This document shows positions 1 to 5,374 of a DNA stretch of 5,415 bases, piece by piece. A model generated the notes under the pieces. That model saw nothing but the letters and a program-made list of their open reading frames with translations, was not told the origin of the DNA and did not search any database. The position numbers were made by a program, and so were the translations under genes. This DNA is from DAOVRD01 sp964605915. GTDB lineage: Bacteria > Planctomycetota > Brocadiia > SM23-32. Location of the stretch: contig CAZSET010000262.1 in the NCBI GenBank assembly GCA_964605915.1, positions 1 through 5,415 of the forward strand, written 5' to 3'. Position 1 is the stretch's first letter. Each line of letters opens with the position of its first letter.

Positions 1-930
1 ACGGACCCGGCCTTCGGCTTCGACGCCGAGGGCTGTGCCGTCCTGCTCGCCATCGGCGAACAGTCTCCCGACATCGCCGTCGGCGTGGACGAGGACCTCG
101 AAGCCGGCAAGGAGCAGGGAGCCGGCGACCAGGGCCTGATGGTGGGCTTCGCCTGTACGGAGACCCCCGAACTGATGCCCCTGCCCGTGATGCTGGCCCA
201 CAAGATTATGGAGCGTGCCAGGGACGTCAGAGAGCAGAAAGTGCTGCCCTTCCTCAGACCGGACGGCAAGACGCAGGTGACCGTGCGCTACGAAGGCCTC
301 AGACCCGTGGCCGTGGACACGGTGGTGCTGAGCCTTCAGCACGATCCGGATGTCACACGGGAGCAGCTCAGGGAAGCCTTCATCGAGGAGATCGTCAAGC
401 CCTGCCTGCCCGAGAAGTTCGCGGGGGACGAGATTACCTATCACACCAACCCGACCGGCCGGTTCGTCGTTGGCGGGCCGCACGGGGACTCCGGGCTGAC
501 CGGACGCAAGATCATCGTGGACACCTACGGCGGCCGTGCCCGCCACGGGGGCGGGTGCTTCAGCGGCAAGGATCCCAGCAAGGTCGACCGCAGCGCCTCG
601 TATGCCGCTCGCTACATTGCAAAGAACATCGTGGCCGCCGGCCTGGCCGAGGTCTGCGAAGTGCACCTCGCCTACGCCATCGGGGTCGCCGATCCCGTCT
701 CCGTCTACGTCACTACGGAGGGCACGGGCCGCATTCCCGAATCCCGGATGGCCGAGCTCGTTCGCGAGTGCTTCGACCTGAAACCGAGCCGCATCATCGA
801 GACGCTGGACCTGCTCCGGCCCATCTACCATAAGACGGCGGCGTTCGGGCACTTCGGCAGGACCGAGCCCGAGTTCACCTGGGAGAGGACGGACAAGGCC
901 GACCTGCTGCGGGAGAAGGCCGGAGTCTGA
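1..930 (+). CDS. metK: S-adenosylmethionine synthetase (methionine adenosyltransferase), 5'-truncated by window edge
   Basis: Makes S-adenosylmethionine from methionine and ATP in the cytoplasm, releasing phosphate and pyrophosphate. The frame is open from base 1, so the gene begins upstream; 309 residues are visible. Compared with the 384-residue E. coli enzyme, about 75 N-terminal residues are missing. The GTG at 85 is internal: conserved MetK sequence (TDPAFGFDAEGCAVL, then IGEQSPDIAVGV) lies before it. The first family signature GAGDQGLM is at visible residues 40-47. NPTGRFVVGGPHGDSGLTGRK follows, then the phosphate-binding loop GGGCFSGKDPSKVDRSASYAAR around residues 183-204, with the lysine of SGKD at about 190. 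The end matches the family closely (LLRPIYHKTAAFGHFGR, then FTWERTDKADLLR). Cysteine replaces the usual alanine in GGG-A-FSGKD, a mild change. It lies 83 bases upstream of ahcY on the same strand, probably in one operon. Family assignment is near certain. Confidence 0.97.
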   Translation, partial: TDPAFGFDAEGCAVLLAIGEQSPDIAVGVDEDLEAGKEQGAGDQGLMVGFACTETPELMPLPVMLAHKIMERARDVREQKVLPFLRPDGKTQVTVRYEGLRPVAVDTVVLSLQHDPDVTREQLREAFIEEIVKPCLPEKFAGDEITYHTNPTGRFVVGGPHGDSGLTGRKIIVDTYGGRARHGGGCFSGKDPSKVDRSASYAARYIAKNIVAAGLAEVCEVHLAYAIGVADPVSVYVTTEGTGRIPESRMAELVRECFDLKPSRIIETLDLLRPIYHKTAAFGHFGRTEPEFTWERTDKADLLREKAGV

Positions 931-1013
931 GGCCCCTTTACGTCCGTCCGCCTCTGTCCGAATCAACGGAACGGCGCCCGACTCGGAGCGGCGCCCTGCT
1001 TGCGGAGGATGAC
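931..1013 (+). other. metK-ahcY intergenic spacer
   Basis: The 83-base gap contains a short inverted repeat: GGCGCC at 973-978 and again at 990-995, with an 11-base loop and a 6-bp stem. No T-run follows, so it does not look like a strong terminator, and read-through from metK to ahcY is likely. I looked for the conserved core of the SAH riboswitch, which controls ahcY in some proteobacteria, and did not see it. Confidence 0.5.
1004..1008 (+). promoter_or_regulatory. Ribosome binding site of ahcY
   Basis: GGAGG, a perfect Shine-Dalgarno core, sits 5 bases before the ATG at 1014. This supports that start. An ATG at 1009 is out of frame and overlaps the SD itself. Confidence 0.8.
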
Positions 1014-2273
1014 ATGGACTGCGACATCAACGACCCGTCGCTCGCGGAGCGCGGACGGCAGAGAGTGGTTTGGGCGGACGGCGCCATGCCCGTCCTGGCG
1101 GAAGTGCGCAGGCGCTTCGAGCAGGAAAAGCCGCTGAAGGGAATGCGGGTGTCCGCCTGCCTGCACGTCACCGCCGAGACCGCCAACCTGGCCAGAACGC
1201 TGATGGCGGGCGGCGCAGAGCTTGCCCTCTGCGCGTCCAACCCCCTTAGCACCCAGGACGACGTGGCCGCCGCCCTGGTGCAGGAGTATGGGACGGCGGT
1301 CTTCGCCCGCCGGGGCGAGGACAACAAGACCTACTACGACCACATCAAGCAGGTCCTGGCGCTGGAACCCAACCTGACGATGGACGACGGGGCGGACCTG
1401 GTCACCGCGATACTGACGAAACGCACGGACCTGGCCCCCAACCTCGTGGCCAGCATGGAGGAAACCACCACCGGCGTCAACCGGTTGAGGGCCATGGAAA
1501 AGGACGGCGTGCTGCTGTTCCCCGTGTTCGCCGTCAACGACGCGATGACCAAACACCTGTTCGACAACCGCTACGGCACCGGTCAGAGCACCGTGGACGG
1601 CATCTTGAGGGCCACCGAGGTGCTGCTGGCGGGGATGAAAGTCGTGGTGGCAGGCTACGGCATGTGCGGGCGCGGGCTGGCCATGCGCATGAAGGGGATG
1701 GGAGCACACGTCATCGTAACTGAAGCCGATCCCCTCCGGGCGTTGGAAGCGGCAATGGACGGGTTCAGCGTGGTGCCCATGGATCGCGCAGCCGAGCAGG
1801 GCGAGCTGTTCGTCACCGTAAGCGGCAACACGGACGTGCTGCGCAAGGAGCACTTCCTAAAGATGAGGGACGGCGCGATGCTCGCCAACTCGGGCCACTT
1901 CAACGTGGAAATCAGCATCAATGATCTGTCCGAACTGGCCGAGGACATAGTGCGGAACGTGCGGCCACACGTGGACGAGTTCCAGTTGGAAAACGGCAAG
2001 CGCCTTTACCTGCTCGGAGAGGGCCGTCTGATCAACCTGGCCGCCGCCGAGGGGCACCCGGCGAGCGTGATGGACATGAGTTTCTCTTTGCAGGCACTGA
2101 CGGCCGAATTCGCCGTAAAGAACGGCGCCGCACTGGAGCCGAAGGTCTACTCCGTGCCCGAGCAGATCGACAGGTGGGTCGCCCGGCTCAAGCTTCAGAC
2201 GATGGGCATCGAAATCGACACGCTGACAGAGGCCCAGCAGAAGTACATGAGCGGCTGGCAGGAAGGAACCTGA
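1014..2273 (+). CDS. ahcY: Adenosylhomocysteinase (S-adenosyl-L-homocysteine hydrolase), short bacterial/archaeal form
   Basis: Cytosolic NAD-dependent enzyme that reversibly splits S-adenosylhomocysteine into adenosine and homocysteine, relieving product inhibition of SAM-dependent methyltransferases. The 419-residue protein carries the family motifs in order: substrate-domain CLHVTAETANL (49-59, with catalytic-type His51 and Thr53), DDGAD (124-128), MEETTTGV (148-155, Glu150), NDAMTKHLFDN (175-185, Lys180 and Asp184), the NAD-binding Rossmann loop GYGMCGRG (214-221) with acidic ITEAD-type strand end near Glu237, NSGHFNVEI (292-300, His295), and the C-terminal substrate/cofactor region EGRLINLAAAEGHPASVMDMSF (336-357, His348). 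Residue roles are transferred from characterised homologues. It lacks the C-terminal Lys/Tyr tail (K-P-x-x-Y-R-Y) of eukaryotic and many proteobacterial enzymes, ending YMSGWQEGT, and lacks their 40-residue insertion, as in Thermotoga and archaeal forms. Start chosen from the perfect SD. It follows metK directly, forming half of the methyl cycle. Confidence 0.97.
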   Translation: MDCDINDPSLAERGRQRVVWADGAMPVLAEVRRRFEQEKPLKGMRVSACLHVTAETANLARTLMAGGAELALCASNPLSTQDDVAAALVQEYGTAVFARRGEDNKTYYDHIKQVLALEPNLTMDDGADLVTAILTKRTDLAPNLVASMEETTTGVNRLRAMEKDGVLLFPVFAVNDAMTKHLFDNRYGTGQSTVDGILRATEVLLAGMKVVVAGYGMCGRGLAMRMKGMGAHVIVTEADPLRALEAAMDGFSVVPMDRAAEQGELFVTVSGNTDVLRKEHFLKMRDGAMLANSGHFNVEISINDLSELAEDIVRNVRPHVDEFQLENGKRLYLLGEGRLINLAAAEGHPASVMDMSFSLQALTAEFAVKNGAALEPKVYSVPEQIDRWVARLKLQTMGIEIDTLTEAQQKYMSGWQEGT

Positions 2274-2357
2274 TGCACCTGGGGCGGTGGGCGTCCGCCC
2301 GGTTGGCTAACCGCGCGCCCACTCCTGCTCGTACGGCTTGTTCTGCTCTGGCCCCAT

Positions 2358-2377
2358 GGGCGCGGCCCGCCGCGCCC
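2358..2377. terminator. Perfect 8-bp GC hairpin downstream of ahcY
   Basis: GGGCGCGG (2358-2365), loop CCCG, and CCGCGCCC (2370-2377) form a perfect all-GC stem 84 bases after the ahcY stop. A smaller hairpin follows at once: CTGCC (2384-2388), loop AAC, GGCAG (2392-2396). The position suits transcript termination or 3'-end stabilisation of the metK-ahcY message. The lack of a T-run makes it non-canonical. Confidence 0.4.
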
Positions 2378-2457
2378 CTACCTCTGCCAACGGCAGCCGG
2401 CCAGTGTTCGTCGTTTCTTCCTGACAGCCACGGATCGCCAGGCCCCGCTGCACACTA

Positions 2458-2483
2458 CCGCCGAAGCGGCGGCAAACCGCCGC
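2458..2483. repeat. Three-armed set of mutually exclusive hairpins
   Basis: CCGCCG (2458-2463) can pair with CGGCGG (2467-2472). The overlapping GCGGCGG (2466-2472) pairs perfectly with CCGCCGC (2477-2483) across a CAAA loop. Only one of the two stems can form at a time. On the - strand the larger hairpin lies about 50 bases past the stop of the 432-residue gene, so it may be that gene's 3' structure. No T-tract is present on either strand. Confidence 0.4.
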
Positions 2484-2531
2484 ATCCTACGGCGCCGGCA
2501 TGAGATCACGCGGGACCTGGCCTCGCCGTTT

Positions 2532-3830
2532 CTAGACCGCCACGGACGTGTGCCGCCGTTCCTTGATGGTGGCGATCAAAGCATGTCGCAGTTGCTTGTA
2601 GGCCACCTCCAATTCGGGCGTCTCGCCGGCCTTGCGCCACTGGCGCAGCACGCGGTTGGCCCGCTGGGCAAGCTCCTGAGCAACCAGGCGTGTCTGCTCG
2701 TCCGCCAGGTACGTATGCTCCAACCGCTGAACATCCGGTTGCGTGGCGAGCTCCTCGGCGACGCGGAAGACGGACAGGGGGGCGTACTTCAGTTGCCCGC
2801 CGCTGTGGAAGTAGCGCCGCACCGAACCGGCCTTCACGCCCGTCCTCTCCGAGATCGCCCGGTACAGGGACTCCTTGCTGTCGAACCTCTGCTCCAGGCG
2901 CGGCAGGAAGCCCTGCACTGACTCCACGGGCACGCCGCGGTACTCGCCGCAGATGTCCGGCTCCCTGCCTTCGTCCAGGGCCTTGAGCCACTTGTCCAGG
3001 CAGTACTTGATCTCCGCCTGGATGTGCTTGGCCTTCTGACTGCCGCTCAACGCTTTGTGGATGCAGTCGTACTTCAGGCTCGTGGCCTCGGCAATTGCCT
3101 TGTGCATGGCCGTGTGACTGCGGAACCGCAGCTTGCGGCGGACCTCCTCCAGCCAATCGTCAGGGCCACAATCGCCCACCATCTGCTCGATGGGGATCAG
3201 GCCGCCGTAGAACTCGCGGCCCAATCGGCGAACGATCCGCACGAGGCAGCGGGGCACAAGCGTGGCCTCGGTCCCGGGCTCGAACAGCGTGCGGACCTCG
3301 TCATCCGTCATCGAGAATCCGCGCTTTTCAAGCTCCTCGCGAAGATATGGGACCACTCTGACGAGTGCCAGGGGCCGCTCCTCCTCCAGTTTGGCAATGA
3401 GGCGGCGGAACGCACCGATCTTGACAAACCGCGGCTCGAACAGCTGCCTATGGCCGTTCAGGAGGACGAAGTCGGCGACGGCCTCCTTCTGCGCATCCGG
3501 CAACGCTTTCAGCAGCTCGACCAGCTCCTCCGGTCGCTCCGGAGCAACGTCCCGCTCTGCCAGCCCCGCCGCCGCAGCCGATACTTCCGCCAGCAACTCG
3601 TCGCGTAGCTGGTGCATCCGCTCGGCCAGGGCGGGCGGTATGTCGGCACGGTTGGGGCGACCCGCGCACAGGTCGGCAACCGCCTCCCTGACGGCGTCGC
3701 TCTCCCCTGCATCCCGGACCACCTGCGCCGACAGCGCTTCCGGATCGATCCTGTGACCGACCGTGCCCAAAACCTCGGCGCAGACACGATAACTCTTGGC
3801 TAATTCACGCGCAGCGGCTGTATCCTCCAT
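2532..3830 (-). CDS. Uncharacterised protein with repeated helix-turn-helix-like modules
   Basis: A 432-residue protein I cannot assign to a named family. The start is well fixed: an in-frame TAA lies at 3857-3855, no other start codon falls between, and a weak SD (GGGGA, 3842-3838) precedes the ATG. There is no signal peptide or membrane segment, so it is probably cytoplasmic. The N-terminal ~150 residues are charged and helical, without a motif I recognise. From about 160 a module recurs: copy 2 (235-282, MHKAIAEATSLKYDCIHKAL) and copy 3 (315-362, LYRAISERTGVKAGSVRRYF) align without gaps for about 30 residues at an offset of exactly 80. Shared positions include Arg235/315, Phe236/316, Ser238/318, Ala245/325, Ile246/326, Glu248/328, Thr250/330 and Lys253/333. 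A weaker copy 1 (about 160-204) matches copy 3 at Val179, Arg180, Phe183, Gly186, Pro193, Arg198 and Leu203. The pattern resembles helix-turn-helix DNA-binding motifs, so a DNA-binding role is inferred. The C-terminus (about 377-426) is helical and basic. A sigma-54-like promoter lies upstream. Confidence 0.8.
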   Translation of the reverse strand: MEDTAAARELAKSYRVCAEVLGTVGHRIDPEALSAQVVRDAGESDAVREAVADLCAGRPNRADIPPALAERMHQLRDELLAEVSAAAAGLAERDVAPERPEELVELLKALPDAQKEAVADFVLLNGHRQLFEPRFVKIGAFRRLIAKLEEERPLALVRVVPYLREELEKRGFSMTDDEVRTLFEPGTEATLVPRCLVRIVRRLGREFYGGLIPIEQMVGDCGPDDWLEEVRRKLRFRSHTAMHKAIAEATSLKYDCIHKALSGSQKAKHIQAEIKYCLDKWLKALDEGREPDICGEYRGVPVESVQGFLPRLEQRFDSKESLYRAISERTGVKAGSVRRYFHSGGQLKYAPLSVFRVAEELATQPDVQRLEHTYLADEQTRLVAQELAQRANRVLRQWRKAGETPELEVAYKQLRHALIATIKERRHTSVAV

Positions 3831-4209
3831 CCAATCGTCCCCAGGCTCAACTGATTACCGACGAATGATGACGCAAAACGACACGGGTGGTTCATTTGCA
3901 ACAGGGATGCCAAATCGGAGAGAAAAATGGATTCCCCCGAGCCACGGCGCACAGGGAAGGCGGGCTGACCGGTTCATGCGCCGACAACAGGCAGGAAACG
4001 AGCGACGCCACAAAGTATTGCGACCAAAGGACTTGGCTTGCAGTGACGCTGCACGGGGGAGAACGGCGCAGCCCTGGCAGCGCGGCGCGTCAACGCGGGA
4101 CTGGCCGGGAAAACGCGCTCCCAGGCCGCGTGAGGGCCCTTCTTAGTTTGGTACGTTCGGCTCTCTGTCCCCCACGCCAACCGGGGCGGGCGCTGCCACA
4201 AGCCGAAAG
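3831..4209. other. Non-coding region between the two - strand genes
   Basis: The 379 bases between the CvpA-family gene stop and the start of the HTH-like gene show no convincing coding sequence. Open frames here have no recognisable protein and no SD, and some run on into real genes in other frames. The part next to the HTH-like gene is less GC-rich and holds its sigma-54-like promoter. Toward the other end, TTCGGCT (4156-4162) and AGCCGAA (4201-4207) could close a 7-bp stem over a 38-base loop just past the CvpA-family stop. That is a weak terminator candidate without a T-run on the - strand. Confidence 0.5.
3897..3912 (-). promoter_or_regulatory. Candidate sigma-54 (RpoN) promoter of the HTH-like gene
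   Basis: Read on the - strand the bases are TGGCATCCCTGTTGCA. The sigma-54 consensus is TGGCAYRNNNNTTGCW, and every specified position matches except R (here C). The invariant GG (-24) and GC (-12) are present with the required 10-base separation. Transcription would start near 3886, giving a leader of about 56 bases before the ATG at 3830. ATTTG (3894-3898) and CAAAT (3911-3915) form an inverted repeat framing the element, which could be an operator. Enhancer sites for a sigma-54 activator were not identified. Confidence 0.55.
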
Positions 4210-4767
4210 CTAGTCGAGGCTGGGGGCTTCCTTGAGTTGCTGCCCCATCGTTCCCGGAAGGAACTGCCCGACGACGGTGACCGACCTGGCCATCCAGTGC
4301 GCCCCGACCGACCTGGAAACGTGTCTGCGGACAAGACCGCCCTGACGGGCGTACCCGAGCACCAGGAAGGCCGCGATCGCCAGCAGCACAACCCCCTTTA
4401 TCAGCCCGAGAACCGCGCCAAGGACCCGGTCCGGCACCTCCGGCCTGAGCATGTTGATGAGCTTCCGGAACAGGAACGCCACCAGATAGCAGGCCAGCAG
4501 GGCCAGGAGAAAGACAACCAGAGCCCCCGTCCCCCACCAAACGTCTTTGCCCATTTGTGCGCTAAGGAATTCATTGACGATGGGGTAATAGAGCGAGCTC
4601 ACCCACACGCTGACAATCAGGCTGATGATGCGAATGGCTTGCCAGACGAATCCTGTCGAGTAGCCGATGGCCGCATTGGCCAGCAGCAGCAGGATGATGC
4701 CGGCGTCCACCGGGCTCAGCAGGCCCCAGAGCTTCCAGCCTTCTCCTGCCGCTTCGGCGATGAGCAT
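4210..4767 (-). CDS. CvpA family integral membrane protein
   Basis: A 185-residue inner-membrane protein of the CvpA (colicin V production) family, whose biochemical role is poorly defined; members are tied to colicin V export and envelope stress. Four hydrophobic segments are visible: about 18-38 (SPVDAGIILLLLANAAIGYSTGF), 43-62, 79-101 and 117-138. The family's hallmark is the start of segment 4, PDRVLGAVLGLIKGVVLLA (112-130), preceded by a charged link after segment 3. The first segment also has the usual Asp followed by a hydrophobic run and a Gly-rich turn (GYSTGFVWQ). The length fits the family. The soluble C-terminal tail (about 140-185) carries no known domain. Start: GAGAGG on the - strand (4781-4776) lies 8 bases ahead of the ATG, and an in-frame stop further upstream leaves no other start between. 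It has about 16 extra residues before segment 1. It does not overlap its neighbours; the next gene on this strand is 379 bases away, so it is probably a separate transcript. Confidence 0.82.
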   Translation of the reverse strand: MLIAEAAGEGWKLWGLLSPVDAGIILLLLANAAIGYSTGFVWQAIRIISLIVSVWVSSLYYPIVNEFLSAQMGKDVWWGTGALVVFLLALLACYLVAFLFRKLINMLRPEVPDRVLGAVLGLIKGVVLLAIAAFLVLGYARQGGLVRRHVSRSVGAHWMARSVTVVGQFLPGTMGQQLKEAPSLD

Positions 4768-4817
4768 AGTGACTGCCTCTCGGCTGCCTTCACAGGACGG
4801 TCAACGACATGAAGGCC

Positions 4818-4847
4818 AATGTAACGCGGCGCCGACCCCGGAATCAA
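4818..4847 (-). promoter_or_regulatory. Possible sigma-70-type promoter of the CvpA-family gene
   Basis: On the - strand, TTGATT (4847-4842; 4 of 6 to the -35 consensus) is followed after 18 bases by TACATT (4823-4818; 4 of 6 to the -10 consensus, keeping the key second A and last T). The start point would be near 4811, about 44 bases before the ATG at 4767. Matches of this quality also arise by chance, so this is tentative. Confidence 0.35.
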
Positions 4848-4912
4848 CACGTGCCGCCGGCCCAGCGCACCTTCATGATCGGACTCCGCGGTCCCGGGCC
4901 GCCTCACGCAGC

Positions 4913-4948
4913 CTTATGTCGCCCGCCCCGCGTCTGCGGGACGGGCTC
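4913..4948 (+). repeat. REP-like palindrome, left copy
   Basis: Head CTTATGTC (4913-4920) is followed by a hairpin with arms 4921-4931 and 4936-4946 (GCCCGCCCCGC / GCGGGACGGGC, one C-A mismatch) and the four-base loop GTCT. Its first 13 and last 13 bases are identical to those of the inverted copy at 5302-5337. The ten central bases differ. Confidence 0.75.
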
Positions 4949-4949
4949 T

Positions 4950-5013
4950 GGACGGAGGCGTCCGTGTTCCGGGGGCTGCGCCCCCGGCTAGCATATGCCG
5001 TCCCTATCGGGAC
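4950..5013. repeat. Run of consecutive palindromes
   Basis: Four inverted repeats follow one another with gaps of 1-5 bases: GGACG / CGTCC (4950-4963, loop GAGG); CCGGGGGC / GCCCCCGG (4969-4987, loop TGC, a perfect 8-bp stem); GCATATGC (4991-4998, a perfect palindrome); and GTCCC / GGGAC (5000-5013, loop TATC). Extragenic palindromes of this general shape are common in planctomycete-type genomes as I recall them, but I could not search. Confidence 0.7.
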
Positions 5014-5080
5014 TTACGACGGGACTCACAACGCCGAGCGAACCGTCAAGTGCAGCATTTTGCGGCCGATTTGTCTCTGA

Positions 5081-5129
5081 CGGACGGCATTGCGCTATGT
5101 GATGGCAGCAGCAAGGCATGTGCCGTCCG
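5081..5129. repeat. 9-bp inverted repeat with 31-base loop
   Basis: CGGACGGCA (5081-5089) is the exact reverse complement of TGCCGTCCG (5121-5129). TTGC (5090-5093) and GCAA (5111-5114) could extend the fold inward. The right arm is part of GCATGTGCCGTCC (5116-5128), which matches GCATATGCCGTCC at 4991-5003 in 12 of 13 bases, linking this hairpin to the palindrome run upstream. Confidence 0.65.
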
Positions 5130-5166
5130 CCGTTCTGCCGTTGCGCCGGCCGTGCCGCGAAGGGTC

Positions 5167-5220
5167 GAGGACGAGCACGAGAACGAGGACGACGACGAGG
5201 CTGGGCACGAGGACGAGGAT
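5167..5220 (+). repeat. Hexanucleotide repeat, nine units, consensus GAGGAC
   Basis: Nine hexamers lie in strict phase: GAGGAC, GAGCAC, GAGAAC, GAGGAC, GACGAC, GAGGCT, GGGCAC, GAGGAC, GAGGAT. Most changes fall at the fourth base. Read in frame it would give an Asp/Glu-rich run, but no start codon with an SD serves that frame. The purine-rich strand is +. Confidence 0.8.
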
Positions 5221-5294
5221 GATCGCGCTCCTCGCGGCTTAACCGTCCGGACCCGTGTCCGTCAAAGCCCCGCCAGGGGCTGAGGCGATCATCC
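5217..5294. repeat. Possible three-way-junction fold
   Basis: A perfect 10-bp outer stem (GGATGATCGC, 5217-5226; GCGATCATCC, 5285-5294) encloses two perfect hairpins: CGGAC / GTCCG (5248-5261, loop CCGT) and AGCCCC / GGGGCT (5266-5281, loop GCCA). The fold could form in RNA or in single-stranded DNA. It is followed by a run of eight C (5293-5300) and then the right REP-like copy. Confidence 0.6.
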
Positions 5295-5301
5295 CCCCCC
5301 T

Positions 5302-5337
5302 GAGCCCGTCCCGCGCCTGCGCGACGGGCGACATAAG
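5302..5337 (-). repeat. REP-like palindrome, right copy (inverted)
   Basis: On the - strand it begins CTTATGTCGCCCG (5337-5325) and ends GCGGGACGGGCTC (5314-5302), both identical to the left copy. The hairpin arms on the + strand are 5304-5314 and 5319-5329, with loop GCCT and one mismatch. The mismatch sits at a different place from that in the left copy, so the pairing pattern is kept while the centre has diverged. Confidence 0.75.
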
Positions 5338-5339
5338 CT

Positions 5340-5374
5340 CCCCTCGGCCCGGACGGCGGCCGGACAACGAGGGG
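5340..5374. repeat. 7-bp hairpin outside the right REP-like copy
   Basis: CCCCTCG (5340-5346) pairs perfectly with CGAGGGG (5368-5374) over a 21-base loop that is itself GGCC-rich. It continues the palindrome-dense stretch beyond the inverted pair. Nothing recognisable follows from 5375 to the window end. Confidence 0.5.

Larger units (their letters stand above)
2274..2531. other. Convergent intergenic region with GC-rich hairpins
   Basis: The region separates ahcY (+) from the 432-residue gene (-), whose stop codons face each other. No convincing coding sequence is present. It holds three hairpins: 2358-2377, 2384-2396 and the 2458-2483 cluster. None is followed by a T-tract on either strand, so termination here may depend on Rho or on strong GC stems alone. 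Confidence 0.5.
4913..5337. mobile_element. Palindrome-rich element bracketed by inverted 36-base repeats (REPIN/MITE-like candidate)
   Basis: No gene is convincing here. Copies of one 36-base sequence at 4913-4948 and, inverted, at 5302-5337 enclose 353 bases full of hairpins: 4950-4963, 4969-4987, 5000-5013, 5081-5129, 5217-5294, and the hexamer repeat at 5167-5220. Head sequences (CTTATGTC) face outward and hairpins inward, the geometry of REPINs, where two REP palindromes are inverted relative to each other and mobilised in trans by a RAYT (IS200-like tyrosine) transposase. REPINs usually have much shorter spacers, and no transposase is in the window. I see no clear target-site duplication outside the ends. 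Mobile character is therefore an inference from structure. Confidence 0.4.

Noticed and set aside
931..1013. SAH or SAM riboswitch before ahcY
   Set aside because: The spacer has only a 6-bp hairpin, and I could not find the conserved core of any SAM or SAH riboswitch class by eye. A covariance search would settle it.
963..1853. 296-residue open frame antisense to ahcY
   Set aside because: Its product is His/Gln/Gly-rich low-complexity sequence typical of the reverse strand of a high-GC gene, and ahcY on the other strand is unmistakable.
3024..3608. 194-residue open frame antisense to the HTH-like gene
   Set aside because: It lies wholly within the opposite 432-residue gene, which has a fixed start, internal homology and a promoter. 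The antisense product shows no recognisable motif.
3974..4540. 188-residue - strand open frame overlapping the CvpA-family gene
   Set aside because: The overlapping frame encodes clear membrane segments and the CvpA signature. This one gives Gly/Arg-rich sequence without motifs.
4667..5080. 137-residue + strand open frame running from the CvpA-family gene into the palindrome block
   Set aside because: It begins inside the antisense strand of a real gene, has no SD, and crosses both the candidate promoter and several perfect hairpins.
5050..5283. 77-residue open frame with an Asp/Glu-rich run
   Set aside because: It starts at a GTG with no SD, its acidic run is simply the translated hexamer repeat, and it overlaps several inverted repeats.
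4913..5337. CRISPR array
   Set aside because: The repeats are an inverted pair and assorted palindromes, not regularly spaced direct repeats with unique spacers.
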